Positions 1-8,563 of a stretch of DNA of 64,000 nucleotides are shown here, piece after piece. Position 1 is the stretch's first letter. Each line of letters starts with the position of its first letter. The notes under the pieces were generated by a model. It ran no database searches and was not told the DNA's origin. It saw nothing but the letters and a program-made list of their open reading frames with translations. The translations under genes were made by a program, and so were the position numbers. Source of the stretch: an uncultured Eubacteriales bacterium (GTDB lineage: Bacteria; Bacillota; Clostridia; Oscillospirales; Acutalibacteraceae); contig CAKUUD010000004.1 of assembly GCA_934692675.1 (NCBI GenBank), positions 1 through 64,000 on the forward strand, given 5' to 3'.

Positions 1-34
1 TCTCTCTTTTTTCTTCTCTCTCGAGCGCTTTTTT

Positions 35-64
35 ATAATACCATATCCCTTTTATTATTGTCAA
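35..64 (-). promoter_or_regulatory. Sigma-A promoter reading left out of the window
   Basis: On the minus strand a perfect -35 box TTGACA (59-64) is followed after 18 bp by TATTAT (35-40). The transcript would leave the left edge within about 30 bases, so the gene it drives is not in this window. The leader begins with a purine-rich AGAGAGAAG-like stretch. Confidence 0.55.
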
Positions 65-300
65 CACTTTTTTTAAAAAAAATTTAGCTTTATCGTTTTC
101 TATAATTTTTGTCATTTGGAGCCGACAAAATAAGCAATTTTATCTTAAAATATTCCCGATTTAGCTAGGCTAGTCGCCATTTAACGCTCCTTGAGTGTTT
201 TATCTCAGTGCTTGTTGTGCAAAAGATATAAAACATTATCTCTTTATTTTATTTTTATAAACACAATAAATATTTATAACTTTGTCATTACAAAATCCAA
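65..300. other. Left-end intergenic region without a recognised gene
   Basis: This AT-rich stretch lies between the alaS terminator and the leftward promoter at 35-64. I see no tRNA, rRNA or known riboswitch in it. The only coding-like signal is an 11-codon frame with a good ribosome binding site on the minus strand at 145-180, listed separately. Confidence 0.5.
145..180 (-). CDS. Possible 11-residue peptide or leader peptide
   Basis: An ATG at 180 is preceded on the minus strand by AAGGAG (187-192) with a 6-nt spacing, which is close to ideal. The frame reads MATSLAKSGIF and then TAA. It lies upstream of the leftward promoter at 35-64, so it might be a short stand-alone peptide or a chance frame. 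No homology is recognised. The quality of the ribosome binding site is the only support. Confidence 0.25.
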   Translation of the reverse strand: MATSLAKSGIF

Positions 301-329
301 TAAAAAAAGGAACCGCTAAAAGGTTCCTT
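301..329 (-). terminator. Rho-independent terminator of alaS
   Basis: AAGGAACC (307-314) pairs perfectly with GGTTCCTT (322-329) around a 7-nt loop. On the minus strand the stem is followed by a run of T. It sits directly after the alaS stop codon. Confidence 0.85.
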
Positions 330-334
330 CTAAT

Positions 335-2908
335 CTATAAATCGGAAATAAAATCGATAATTTTATTTGCGTCCACTTTGGTGCCTCCGGTGGCGATTTT
401 CTTGTTTCCGCCGCCTTTGCCGCCAATTTTACCCATGAGCACGGAAAGCATCTCATTTGCCGCGAATTTGCCCACATTTTCGTCGTTAACCGCTAATATA
501 ACTTGATTTTTCTCTCCGGACACTATACATACAAAAATGCATTTTAATTTATCTGCCATCTTTATGATTTCATTTTGAAGTTTTTTGCAAGAGCTTTCAA
601 CTACTTGATATCCAATCTTGATTCCTGATTTTCCTGATACATATGAAACTTTGGATTCTTCAAGAGGATTTTCGGTAGATTTATTTTCAGATTTCTTAGA
701 AATGTTTTTCTTTACTTTTTCTAAAATATCTTCAGATTTAACTTTTAAAACAGAAGCAATATTATTGATATCTTCTATCTTCTTTTGTACGTATTTTAAA
801 GCTGCATCGCCTGTAATTGCTGTGATTCTCCTTAGGCCTTTACCGATACCTTCGGTGGATAAAATTATGAATAAACCTATATTTCCTGTTCTGCTTGTAT
901 GGGTACCACCGCAAAGTTCGCTGGAAACATCACCGTAGCTTACTATTCTTACGGTTTCGCCATACTTACTTTCAAATAGCGCCATGGCGCCTGATTTCAT
1001 GGCTTCTTCCAAACTTTTAACTTCTATTTTGCGCGGAATATTATCGCGGATATAAGAATTTACAATGCTTTCTATTTTGCATATATCTTCGCCGGTTATA
1101 GCGTGGTCGTAGTTAAAGTCAAACCTCAGTTTATTATGTTCTACTTTAGAGCCCGCCTGGTGAAGATTTTTGCCATATATTTTTTGCAGAGCGCTTTGAA
1201 GTAAATGCACAGCTGTATGATTATTTTGAATATTTACTCTTTTTTCTTTGTCAATAGTCATATGAACTATATCATTTTCTTTTAGCGTTCCCTCTGTAAC
1301 TATTCCACTGTGAACGTAAACATTATCTCCGGTTTTCTGTACATCTGTAATTTGAACGATGCAAGAATCAGTCTTTATTATACCCGTATCTGCGCATTGC
1401 CCTCCGGAAACTGCGTAAAATACAGTTTTATCAAATACTATTTTTACCTCATCATTCGAAGAAGCAGAATCGCACTGGTTATTATTTTTGAAAATTTTTA
1501 AAACACGGGAATCACATTCAAAATCTTCATAGCCCAAAAATCCAGTGGAATTAACTTCTGACAATTTATCAAAAATCAATTTCATATTATCGGCACTATT
1601 ATTAGATGCACAATTTTTTGATTTTTCTTTGTGCTTTTCGATTCGTGAATTGTAATCTTTTTCGTCAACAGTCATCAAATTTTCTTCTGCGTACTGTTTA
1701 ACGATATCAAAAGGCAAACCATAAGTGGTAACCAATTCAAAAGCTTCTTTACCGCTAATTTTTTTCTCTGTATCTTTAAGTTTTTCGAGCATACTTAGGC
1801 CTTTGGTTACGACCTTAGAAAATTGATTTTCTTCTTTTTTAAATTCAGATATTATATAATTTTTATTCTCCAAAAATTTAGGGAATATTTCTTTATATTT
1901 TTCTGTTATGAATTCAATAACTTCTGAAAAATTAAAATCCGAGATTTTATTTTTTGCGGTTATCATCATACAGCGTCTGATAAGCTTTCTGGGTATGTAT
2001 CCTCTGCCTTCGTTTGACGGGCAAACATGTTCGGAAAGAATTAATGCCGCGGTACGCAAATGGTCGGTAAGAATTCTTAATTCAATCTCCGAAAGTGAAT
2101 TTTCGGACGGAAGATTTTCGATTATTTTTTCTTTTATAGGGAATAACAAATCAGTTTGGTAAGCCGAATCATAGTCATTTAAAACCATTGCCAAACGTTC
2201 AAGACCTGCGCCGGTGTCAACGCTTGTGAATCCAAGTTTGCTGTATGAACCGTCAGCATTTTTGTTAAGTTGCATGAAAACGCCTGCATTCCAAATTTCG
2301 ATATATCTTTTTTTAGTATCAAATTCTCCTCCGGGAGTATATTCTTCTCCTTCGCCTGTATCATAGAAAATTTCAGTGCAAGGACCGCATGGGCCTGTTT
2401 CGGCAGTAGGTCCCCAGAAATTATCTTCTTTTCCACAAGCAATTATATGACTTTCGGGCATGCCTGCCTTTTTCCAAAAATCATACGCTTCTTGATCGAG
2501 CGGTAATCCTAATTCTTTATCTCCTGCAAAAACAGTAACATAAAGTTTTTCTTTTGGTATTTCAAGACATTTGGTCAGAAATTCATAAGCCAAAGAAATC
2601 GCTTTTTCTTTAAAATAATCATTTATCGACCAGCTCCCGAGCATTTGAAAGCTTGTCAGATGATGCTTGTCCCCGATTGAATCAATGTCGATTGTTCTTA
2701 TGCATGGCTGAACATCGCAAAGTCTTGGATATGGGGGCTTTTCAACACCTATAAAATAATTTTTCAAAGGTGCCATTCCTGAATTTATAAACAGCAAAGT
2801 AGGATCATTTTTCGGAACGATTGAAGAATCAACTATTTCCATGTGATCTTTTTCTTTAAAAAAAGCTATAAATTTATTTCTAATGTCTATGGATGAAATT
2901 TTATCCAT
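335..2908 (-). CDS. alaS: Alanyl-tRNA synthetase
   Basis: Cytoplasmic class II synthetase that charges tRNA-Ala with alanine and ATP. The 857 residues match the usual bacterial length (about 870). The order is an N-terminal catalytic domain, then the editing domain with HTAVH near residue 562 and the zinc-binding CGGTH near residue 664, then a C-Ala domain ending in a GGKGGG motif near residue 830. The editing metal ligands are all present, so deacylation of mischarged tRNA should be intact. The ATG at 2908 is preceded by AAGGAGG with a suitable spacing. It appears to be transcribed alone, with its own terminator at 301-329. No T-box leader is visible in the short upstream gap. Confidence 0.98.
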   Translation of the reverse strand: MDKISSIDIRNKFIAFFKEKDHMEIVDSSIVPKNDPTLLFINSGMAPLKNYFIGVEKPPYPRLCDVQPCIRTIDIDSIGDKHHLTSFQMLGSWSINDYFKEKAISLAYEFLTKCLEIPKEKLYVTVFAGDKELGLPLDQEAYDFWKKAGMPESHIIACGKEDNFWGPTAETGPCGPCTEIFYDTGEGEEYTPGGEFDTKKRYIEIWNAGVFMQLNKNADGSYSKLGFTSVDTGAGLERLAMVLNDYDSAYQTDLLFPIKEKIIENLPSENSLSEIELRILTDHLRTAALILSEHVCPSNEGRGYIPRKLIRRCMMITAKNKISDFNFSEVIEFITEKYKEIFPKFLENKNYIISEFKKEENQFSKVVTKGLSMLEKLKDTEKKISGKEAFELVTTYGLPFDIVKQYAEENLMTVDEKDYNSRIEKHKEKSKNCASNNSADNMKLIFDKLSEVNSTGFLGYEDFECDSRVLKIFKNNNQCDSASSNDEVKIVFDKTVFYAVSGGQCADTGIIKTDSCIVQITDVQKTGDNVYVHSGIVTEGTLKENDIVHMTIDKEKRVNIQNNHTAVHLLQSALQKIYGKNLHQAGSKVEHNKLRFDFNYDHAITGEDICKIESIVNSYIRDNIPRKIEVKSLEEAMKSGAMALFESKYGETVRIVSYGDVSSELCGGTHTSRTGNIGLFIILSTEGIGKGLRRITAITGDAALKYVQKKIEDINNIASVLKVKSEDILEKVKKNISKKSENKSTENPLEESKVSYVSGKSGIKIGYQVVESSCKKLQNEIIKMADKLKCIFVCIVSGEKNQVILAVNDENVGKFAANEMLSVLMGKIGGKGGGNKKIATGGTKVDANKIIDFISDL

Positions 2909-3002
2909 AATATTTCCTCCTTAAAATAAGATACATATCATTATATTATACGAATTTAAAATATATAAATCAAGGAATATCCTCTACACAAAATACATAT
3001 AA

Positions 3003-3033
3003 AATAAGAAAACTCCGCTTTTAAAAAGCGGAG
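3003..3033 (-). terminator. Terminator of the Cys-rich protein gene
   Basis: CTCCGCTTTT (3013-3022) pairs with AAAAGCGGAG (3024-3033). Read on the minus strand the stem is followed by TTTTCTTATTTT. It separates the 3041-3868 gene from alaS. Confidence 0.8.
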
Positions 3034-3040
3034 CGATATA

Positions 3041-3868
3041 CTAATTATTTCCACAACAGCCGGAGCAGGTAGATTCTTCCAAACCGGTTTCCATAGTTCT
3101 TGGAGGGAAGAATTCATTTGTAGGAAATTTAATTCTGCTGAACATATCACATGGGCTGTCAGTAGAAGTCACGCATTCTTTATTTGGAATACAGAAATCA
3201 TATGCAGGAATTTTAAGTTGAACATTACGCTCAATTTGAATTATTGAAAATAATCCCAAAGTAACCGCAACAGTTTTTGCTACGTTGCTGCTCCTTACAA
3301 ATTCACCGCCAAATTGCCTGCAAATAGCGTCAGGCACTCTGCACTGAGGTTGACACGTACATTCGCTGGGAGCGCAAATTTTTGCGGATAATGCTACGGG
3401 CTGCGCAACCTGAACCGTGGCTTTAGGAAGATTGCGGAAAAGAGAATTTGGAATTTCACTTATTCCCGAGCATCCCTCTGAGCTAAATGATTTTACGCTT
3501 CCTTCACTACCGTAAAGGACTGCTTTTTTATTAAAGACACACAATCCGGTGACATTTGCCGGGATTACGGACGGAGCAATAAAAGCTTCAAGCGCAACTT
3601 CAAAAAAATAAGTTATATCTATGGAGTAGTATCCTCTTCTAAAAGGGATAGGTTCCAAATCAACATATGCCGTTAATACGTTTACATTCTTTACTCTTAC
3701 ACTATTTGCTTGATCAATGATGTTTTGATTAGTTTCGTTAAAATTTACTCTCAAATTTTCCAGGCAATCTTTATCAGCGCATGAATCGTATATTCTATAA
3801 GCATTTATGCAAACTGATTCTTTAAATTGATTATCCTGGCATGAGAATGTAGAAAAATTCTCTGTCAT
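3041..3868 (-). CDS. Conserved cysteine-rich protein of Clostridia, function unknown
   Basis: 275 residues, soluble, with no signal peptide or membrane segment. It is cysteine-rich: an N-terminal SCQDNQFKESVCINAY segment, a central CAPSECTCQPQC cluster around residues 165-177, and a terminal CSGCCGNN. The look is that of a clostridial protein often carried by spore-formers, and the Cys content suggests a cross-linked or metal-binding structural protein, but I cannot assign a function. The ATG at 3868 has GGGGGA 7 nt upstream. It is monocistronic, with a leader hairpin before it and a terminator after it. Confidence 0.8.
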   Translation of the reverse strand: MTENFSTFSCQDNQFKESVCINAYRIYDSCADKDCLENLRVNFNETNQNIIDQANSVRVKNVNVLTAYVDLEPIPFRRGYYSIDITYFFEVALEAFIAPSVIPANVTGLCVFNKKAVLYGSEGSVKSFSSEGCSGISEIPNSLFRNLPKATVQVAQPVALSAKICAPSECTCQPQCRVPDAICRQFGGEFVRSSNVAKTVAVTLGLFSIIQIERNVQLKIPAYDFCIPNKECVTSTDSPCDMFSRIKFPTNEFFPPRTMETGLEESTCSGCCGNN

Positions 3869-3893
3869 ATAAAATTCCCCCTATAATATTAAG

Positions 3894-3929
3894 CGGGCAC
3901 AATGCATATTCAGCATATATATGTTCCCG
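3894..3929 (-). promoter_or_regulatory. Leader hairpin upstream of the Cys-rich protein gene
   Basis: CGGGCACA (3894-3901) pairs with TGTTCCCG (3922-3929) with a single mismatch, enclosing a smaller inner stem. It lies just upstream of the ribosome binding site of the 3041-3868 gene. There is no T run on the minus strand, so it reads as leader structure and not as a terminator. The function is unknown. Confidence 0.3.
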
Positions 3930-3992
3930 TATTGAAATTCTGATTTTCAATATATATTATGGGAGAGTTTTTATTTTTGTTACATTATTAAA

Positions 3993-6392
3993 TTATTCTA
4001 TTTTTAAGTGGGCGTAATTAGCCATCAATTTTTTAGAGCCTACTTTATCGAACAATATTTCGAGCAAGCTGTCTCCGTTCATGGGAAGAACAGACATAAC
4101 CGTTCCTTGACCGAATGTTTTATGAACTACTGTCAATCCCGGTTTAAACTTTTGAGATTTCTCTGCGTCTCCTCCTCCGGCGACTTGGCCGAAATGATGA
4201 GCAGCGATAAGAGATTGATTACGGATTTCCTGAGCGGATTTAGGTCTATCCTCTTCGTTATCCAATTTTTTCCAATCTCTAGACTTGGTTCTATCTAAAA
4301 GTTCTTGGGGCATTTCGCTTAAAAATCTCGAAGATTTGTTGTGAGAAGTACTACCGAAGATCATGCGGCTGTCCGAATTCAGTATATAAAGTCTTTCTTT
4401 GGAACGAGTAATACCAACGTAAGCAAGTCTGCGCTCTTCTTCTACTTCTACCTCGCTTGAAAGTGATTGCATACCCGGGAAAATTCCTTCTTCGAATCCC
4501 GGAATAAATACTGTCGGGAATTCCAAGCCCTTGGACGAGTGAAGAGTCATCATAACTATGGAGTCTGAATTTTCGTCATAATTATCTATATCAGTGAGCA
4601 ACGATACTTCTTCCAAAAATCCTGACAAATCGCCGTCTGGATTTTCTTCTTCATATTTTTTTATGTTGCTTAAAAGTTCCTTTACATTTTCTATCCTGGA
4701 CTCTCCTGCATCTTTATCAGTTTTCAAATAATCAATATACCCCGTTTTTTCAAGCATTATATCATAAAGTTCATGAAGAGCAACCGAGGGGTCTTTGCTG
4801 ATGTTCACCAATTCGTCAATTAAATCTGAAAAAGCTTTTAATTTGGATGAAACTCTTTGAAGTTGCTCATATTCTCCGGAATTTCGTATTACGTCCAAAA
4901 GGTCTTTCCCGGTTTCATTTGCTATTTCGGTAGCCTGGGTAATTGTGCGTTCCCCGATTGATCTTCTGGGCTGATTTATAATCCTTTTTAACCTTACTTC
5001 GTCTTTAGGGTTATTTATAACGCTAAAATATGCAATCATATCGCGAATTTCTTTTCGTTCGTAAAAACGGAATCCGCCTAAAATACGATAAGGAATTCCA
5101 GATTTAATAAATACCTTTTCCATAACGTTTGACTGAGAGTTCATCCTATACAGGACGGCTATGTCGGAATATTTACTTCCTCTGGCGACCAAATCTTGAA
5201 TCGCTTCAGAAATATAATTAGCCTCATCGTGCTCACTATATGCAGTGTGAACCTTTATCTTTTCACCCTGTTCGTTATCAGTCCAGAGAGTTTTTTCCTT
5301 GCGGTTATGATTATGCTTTATAACAGAATTTGCGGCACTTATAATGTTTTGAGTGGACCTGTAATTTTGTTCCAGACGTATAGTTTTTGCGCCTGGGAAA
5401 TGTCTCTCAAAATCTAGAATATTTTCTATCGTGGCTCCTCTAAACTTATAAATGCTCTGGTCGTCGTCGCCGACAACACATAAATTGCTGTATTTTTTAG
5501 CCAAATCACGAATCAAAACGTACTGCGTATAGTTGGTATCCTGATACTCATCAACTAAAATATATTTGAATTTTTCTTGATAACTTTCTAGCACTGCAGG
5601 ATTATTCTTGAAAAGAATTACAGTGTTCATTATCAAATCGTCAAAATCCATTGCGTCCGATTCAATTAGCTTTTTCTGATAAAGCTCATATATCTCGGCA
5701 ATTGCAACAAGTCTGTAATCTCCGGCGGATTTGCGTCTGAACTCTTGAAAATTAATGAGTTTATCTTTCGCTCCGGAAATTTCATTCCTTACATTTTTGT
5801 ATGACACAATTTTATCATCGAGATTGAGAGTTTTTATGCACTCTTTTATCAATCTTTTGCTGTCGTCGTCATCGTATACAACAAAATGATTTGAATACCC
5901 TAATTTTTCAGCATGGGCACGCAAAATTCTTGAACACAATGAGTGAAACGTAGATGCATAAACATCTTTTCCAATATCTCCAAGCACATTTGATAAACGG
6001 TTCTTCAGTTCGCCCGCAGCTTTATTTGTAAAAGTAATCGCCAAGATATTCCATGGGCGAATCGGGTTGTGCCTAATTATATTTTTTACACTTTCGGCGC
6101 CTTCGCCATTTTTATAAGCATTTTCCAGACTTTCAACGATAGACTCATCTAAAAATTCCGGAACTTCCTCGGTGGTGTATGCGTCACCGTAATTAATCAT
6201 GTTTACTATTCTGTTTACTATTGCAGTGGTTTTTCCGCTGCCTGCTCCCGCCAAAACCACTACCGGACCATTTACTGCAAATACAGCTTTTCGTTGATTT
6301 TCATTCATCTTGGAAAAACTGCGTTCAAGCAATTTCTTTTTTAAATCTTGAAATTTAGTAACAATACTTTTAGTCAATTCTTGCACCGCCAT
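3993..6392 (-). CDS. pcrA: ATP-dependent DNA helicase PcrA (UvrD/Rep family)
   Basis: A 3'-5' superfamily 1A helicase that acts in repair and in clearing replication and RecA filaments. All helicase motifs are visible: Walker A GAGSGKT near residue 47, motif Ia TFTNKAAGELK, Walker B DEYQDT near residue 277, motif III GDDDQSIYKFRGA, motif IV LEQNYRST, motif V LHSSKGLEF and motif VI AYVGITRSKERLY. The C-terminus (about residue 750 on) keeps the Tudor-like VVHKTFGQGTVM module that contacts RNA polymerase in PcrA. About 28 residues precede the usual start of the family. The ATG at 6392 has no clear Shine-Dalgarno, but the extra N-terminal helix resembles that of related Clostridia, so I keep it. 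Confidence 0.96.
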   Translation of the reverse strand: MAVQELTKSIVTKFQDLKKKLLERSFSKMNENQRKAVFAVNGPVVVLAGAGSGKTTAIVNRIVNMINYGDAYTTEEVPEFLDESIVESLENAYKNGEGAESVKNIIRHNPIRPWNILAITFTNKAAGELKNRLSNVLGDIGKDVYASTFHSLCSRILRAHAEKLGYSNHFVVYDDDDSKRLIKECIKTLNLDDKIVSYKNVRNEISGAKDKLINFQEFRRKSAGDYRLVAIAEIYELYQKKLIESDAMDFDDLIMNTVILFKNNPAVLESYQEKFKYILVDEYQDTNYTQYVLIRDLAKKYSNLCVVGDDDQSIYKFRGATIENILDFERHFPGAKTIRLEQNYRSTQNIISAANSVIKHNHNRKEKTLWTDNEQGEKIKVHTAYSEHDEANYISEAIQDLVARGSKYSDIAVLYRMNSQSNVMEKVFIKSGIPYRILGGFRFYERKEIRDMIAYFSVINNPKDEVRLKRIINQPRRSIGERTITQATEIANETGKDLLDVIRNSGEYEQLQRVSSKLKAFSDLIDELVNISKDPSVALHELYDIMLEKTGYIDYLKTDKDAGESRIENVKELLSNIKKYEEENPDGDLSGFLEEVSLLTDIDNYDENSDSIVMMTLHSSKGLEFPTVFIPGFEEGIFPGMQSLSSEVEVEEERRLAYVGITRSKERLYILNSDSRMIFGSTSHNKSSRFLSEMPQELLDRTKSRDWKKLDNEEDRPKSAQEIRNQSLIAAHHFGQVAGGGDAEKSQKFKPGLTVVHKTFGQGTVMSVLPMNGDSLLEILFDKVGSKKLMANYAHLKIE

Positions 6393-6532
6393 GTTCTAAA
6401 GCATATGATTGTTTTTTATTGCAAATTTTTCATAATTAGGTTTAAAATACATCATTTAAGCTTATTTATTTTTTATATTATAATTAATATTTTACCTCAT
6501 TTTTTTCGAAAAATCAAATCAAAAATATTTAC

Positions 6533-6569
6533 ACAAAAAAATCTCGGAACTACGTAGGTTCCAAGATTC
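6533..6569 (-). terminator. Terminator of the ricT operon
   Basis: AATCTCGGAAC (6540-6550) pairs with GTTCCAAGATT (6559-6569) with one G-U pair. On the minus strand it is followed by a run of T. It closes the yaaO-darA-holB-ricT unit. Confidence 0.8.
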
Positions 6570-6577
6570 ATATAAGC

Positions 6578-7402
6578 TTAATTTTCGGCGGATTTTATTC
6601 TTTCAAGAGATGAAATTTCATATTTTTTTAGTTCCATTGATTTATCCGCATTATCGGGAAGGACTCTCGCTGTGTTTGAAATAATATTAGCGGAAATAAC
6701 GCTGCCCAAACCGTCGGGGGTTTTTACTTTCTCTCCTGGTTTTGGGATCTTATCAATAGATTCATGATAAAAATCTTGTTCGTATTTCAAACAGCACATC
6801 AGTCTGCCACACGTACCGGAAAGCTTTGTTGGATTTAAAGAAAGCCCTTGGTCTTTTGCCATTTTTATTGAAACAGATTGAAAATTATTTAGAAATTTAT
6901 CGCAGCAAAGCATTCTGCCGCATGGACCAAGGCCGCCAAGCATCTTTGCTTCATCCCTTATTCCGACCTGGCGCAGTTCTATTCTTAATTTAAATATGTA
7001 TGCCAAATCTTTTACAAGACTCCTAAAATCGACACGAGATTCAGCCACAAAATAAAATATAATCTTGCTTCTGTCAAACATATACTCTGCTTCTATGAGC
7101 TTCATTTTGAGTTTATGTTCTTTAATTTTTTCGTGGCAAATTTTAAGCGCCTTTTTTTCTTCCTCTTTCTTTTCGGCCAGAGATTTTAAATCTTCAGCGG
7201 TTGCCTTTCTAATAATTTTTTCAGAAGGATTAACAACATTCTGGTCACTTTTAGTTTCTTTTACGTATATGACCTTGCCGCACTCTATTCCTCTTTTAGT
7301 TTCGGCAACTATAATATCACCGACACTACAAATTTCATTTTTATAGATTAGGTAATGGATTTTTCCAACCTCTTTAAACCTAACCCCTAAAACTTTGCAC
7401 AT
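6578..7402 (-). CDS. ricT: PSP1-domain protein RicT (YaaT)
   Basis: Member of the PSP1 family. In Bacillus, RicT forms a complex with RicA and RicF that binds Fe-S clusters, supports RNase Y-dependent mRNA maturation and affects sporulation and competence. The 274 residues have the family length. The conserved Cys clusters are present: GPCGRMLCC near residue 157 and CGRLMCC near residue 200. The ATG at 7402 has AAGGGGA 6 nt upstream. It is last in a tight minus-strand unit after holB, which is the usual neighbourhood in Firmicutes. Confidence 0.93.
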   Translation of the reverse strand: MCKVLGVRFKEVGKIHYLIYKNEICSVGDIIVAETKRGIECGKVIYVKETKSDQNVVNPSEKIIRKATAEDLKSLAEKKEEEKKALKICHEKIKEHKLKMKLIEAEYMFDRSKIIFYFVAESRVDFRSLVKDLAYIFKLRIELRQVGIRDEAKMLGGLGPCGRMLCCDKFLNNFQSVSIKMAKDQGLSLNPTKLSGTCGRLMCCLKYEQDFYHESIDKIPKPGEKVKTPDGLGSVISANIISNTARVLPDNADKSMELKKYEISSLERIKSAEN

Positions 7403-7420
7403 ACATATTCCCCTTACTTT

Positions 7421-8200
7421 TTACATTTCCGCGCATAAATAACAAAGCAATAAATTAAAATTTATGTTTTTAGGTATGAGTGACGCAACATAGTTTAATT
7501 TATCCAGCATGTTTATAAATTTACTCCCTGAGATGTCATGTTTTTTTTCATAATATTTAATCAACAAATTATGCAAAACATGTTCAATAAACTTTTTAAA
7601 TAGTATTCTATCATTTGGAATTTTTGAAGTCATTAAAACCATTTCATACTTATCTTCGGCCAAAATTGCGTCCGCGAACTTAGATGACAACTCTTCATAT
7701 TCAAAAACATCATTTTTAAAATCAGCCATTCTGTAAATTTGACACCGTGATCTAACAGTCGCTAGGAGCGACGATGCAGAACGACACAAAATTATAAACA
7801 CAACACTTTTAGGAGGCTCTTCGAGTATTTTTATAAAAGCATTTTGAGACTGAGCGGTCATTAGGTCGCCGTTTTGGATTATATAAAATTTATAACCGCC
7901 TTCATTTGATTTAATATACGCGTCTTCTCGAATTTTTCTTATTTTTTCTACTTTTATTGACGAGGAACCTTTTTCGGGCGCTATTACTTTTACATCTGTA
8001 TGAGAATCGCTTAAAACTTTCAAACAGCCCGGACATTTTCCGCATGGCTTTTGCGACTCTGAAGTGCAAAACGCACGCAAAGTGATTTCTTTAATAAATT
8101 TCATAGTATCCTCAATACTTTTGCATTCAAAAATAAGAGCGTGAGGAATCAAATGATTTTCAGATAGTGATAATAATTCTTCTAAATTGTTTTCTTCCAA
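7421..8200 (-). CDS. holB: DNA polymerase III, delta-prime clamp-loader subunit
   Basis: Clamp-loader AAA+ fold subunit that stabilises the loader for beta-clamp loading. It has the zinc-binding CGKCPGC module near residue 45, the ILEEPP sensor-type segment (QNAFIKILEEPP) and the SRC motif (VRSRCQIYR). The Walker A site is degenerate: the position of GxxGxGKT reads FECKSIEDTMKF, so ATP binding by this subunit is unlikely, as in several delta-prime proteins. I choose the TTG at 8200, which has AAAGGTG 7 nt upstream. A longer frame to 8218 would start inside that ribosome binding site. The binding site overlaps the end of darA, so the two are translationally coupled. Confidence 0.9.
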   Translation of the reverse strand: MEENNLEELLSLSENHLIPHALIFECKSIEDTMKFIKEITLRAFCTSESQKPCGKCPGCLKVLSDSHTDVKVIAPEKGSSSIKVEKIRKIREDAYIKSNEGGYKFYIIQNGDLMTAQSQNAFIKILEEPPKSVVFIILCRSASSLLATVRSRCQIYRMADFKNDVFEYEELSSKFADAILAEDKYEMVLMTSKIPNDRILFKKFIEHVLHNLLIKYYEKKHDISGSKFINMLDKLNYVASLIPKNINFNLLLCYLCAEM

Positions 8201-8204
8201 TGTA

Positions 8205-8525
8205 TTACACCTTTTCAAATCTGTCTACGTTAAGAACAAAAATAATGGCTCCACCGCTTGTAACTTGGTACAGAGGCGTATTTACAGCGTCGGAAAATCC
8301 CGTGGCATCTGACATTAAGCTGTCTCGTTTGCTACTGTATTTGGATATAATATCAATAACTTTATTGGTTTTATTATCTTCCACACCTATGATAAGCGTT
8401 GTGTTTCCAGATTTTAAAAATCCACCCGTAGAAGCCATTTTTGTAACTTGAAAATGTTCCTCGGTAAGAGCGTCCATTACTACCGATGCATCATCTTTGC
8501 TCATGATAGCCATTACTAATTTCAT
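8205..8525 (-). CDS. darA: Cyclic di-AMP receptor, PII-like (DarA/PstA)
   Basis: 106-residue PII-like signalling protein of the DUF970/YaaQ family. Family members form trimers that bind cyclic di-AMP, and their downstream partner is unknown. Visible family features are the start MKLVMAIMSKDDA, the TKMASTGGFLKSGNTTLIIG segment that contributes to the ligand pocket, and a C-terminal GAIIFVLNVDRFEK strand. It ends in the ribosome binding site of holB. The order darA-holB-ricT is conserved, but tmk, which normally precedes darA, is absent here. Confidence 0.93.
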   Translation of the reverse strand: MKLVMAIMSKDDASVVMDALTEEHFQVTKMASTGGFLKSGNTTLIIGVEDNKTNKVIDIISKYSSKRDSLMSDATGFSDAVNTPLYQVTSGGAIIFVLNVDRFEKV

Positions 8526-8563
8526 AAAAACACTTCCTTAAAAAGTTTATAAGTTTGATTAGA

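Noticed and set aside
1..334. A tRNA, tmRNA or other RNA gene at the left end
   Set aside because: No cloverleaf, CCA end or known RNA core was found. Only a leftward promoter and a small frame can be supported.
2909..3012. T-box leader upstream of alaS
   Set aside because: The gap is too short and has no T-box sequence (TGGNACCGCG-type) or specifier stem.
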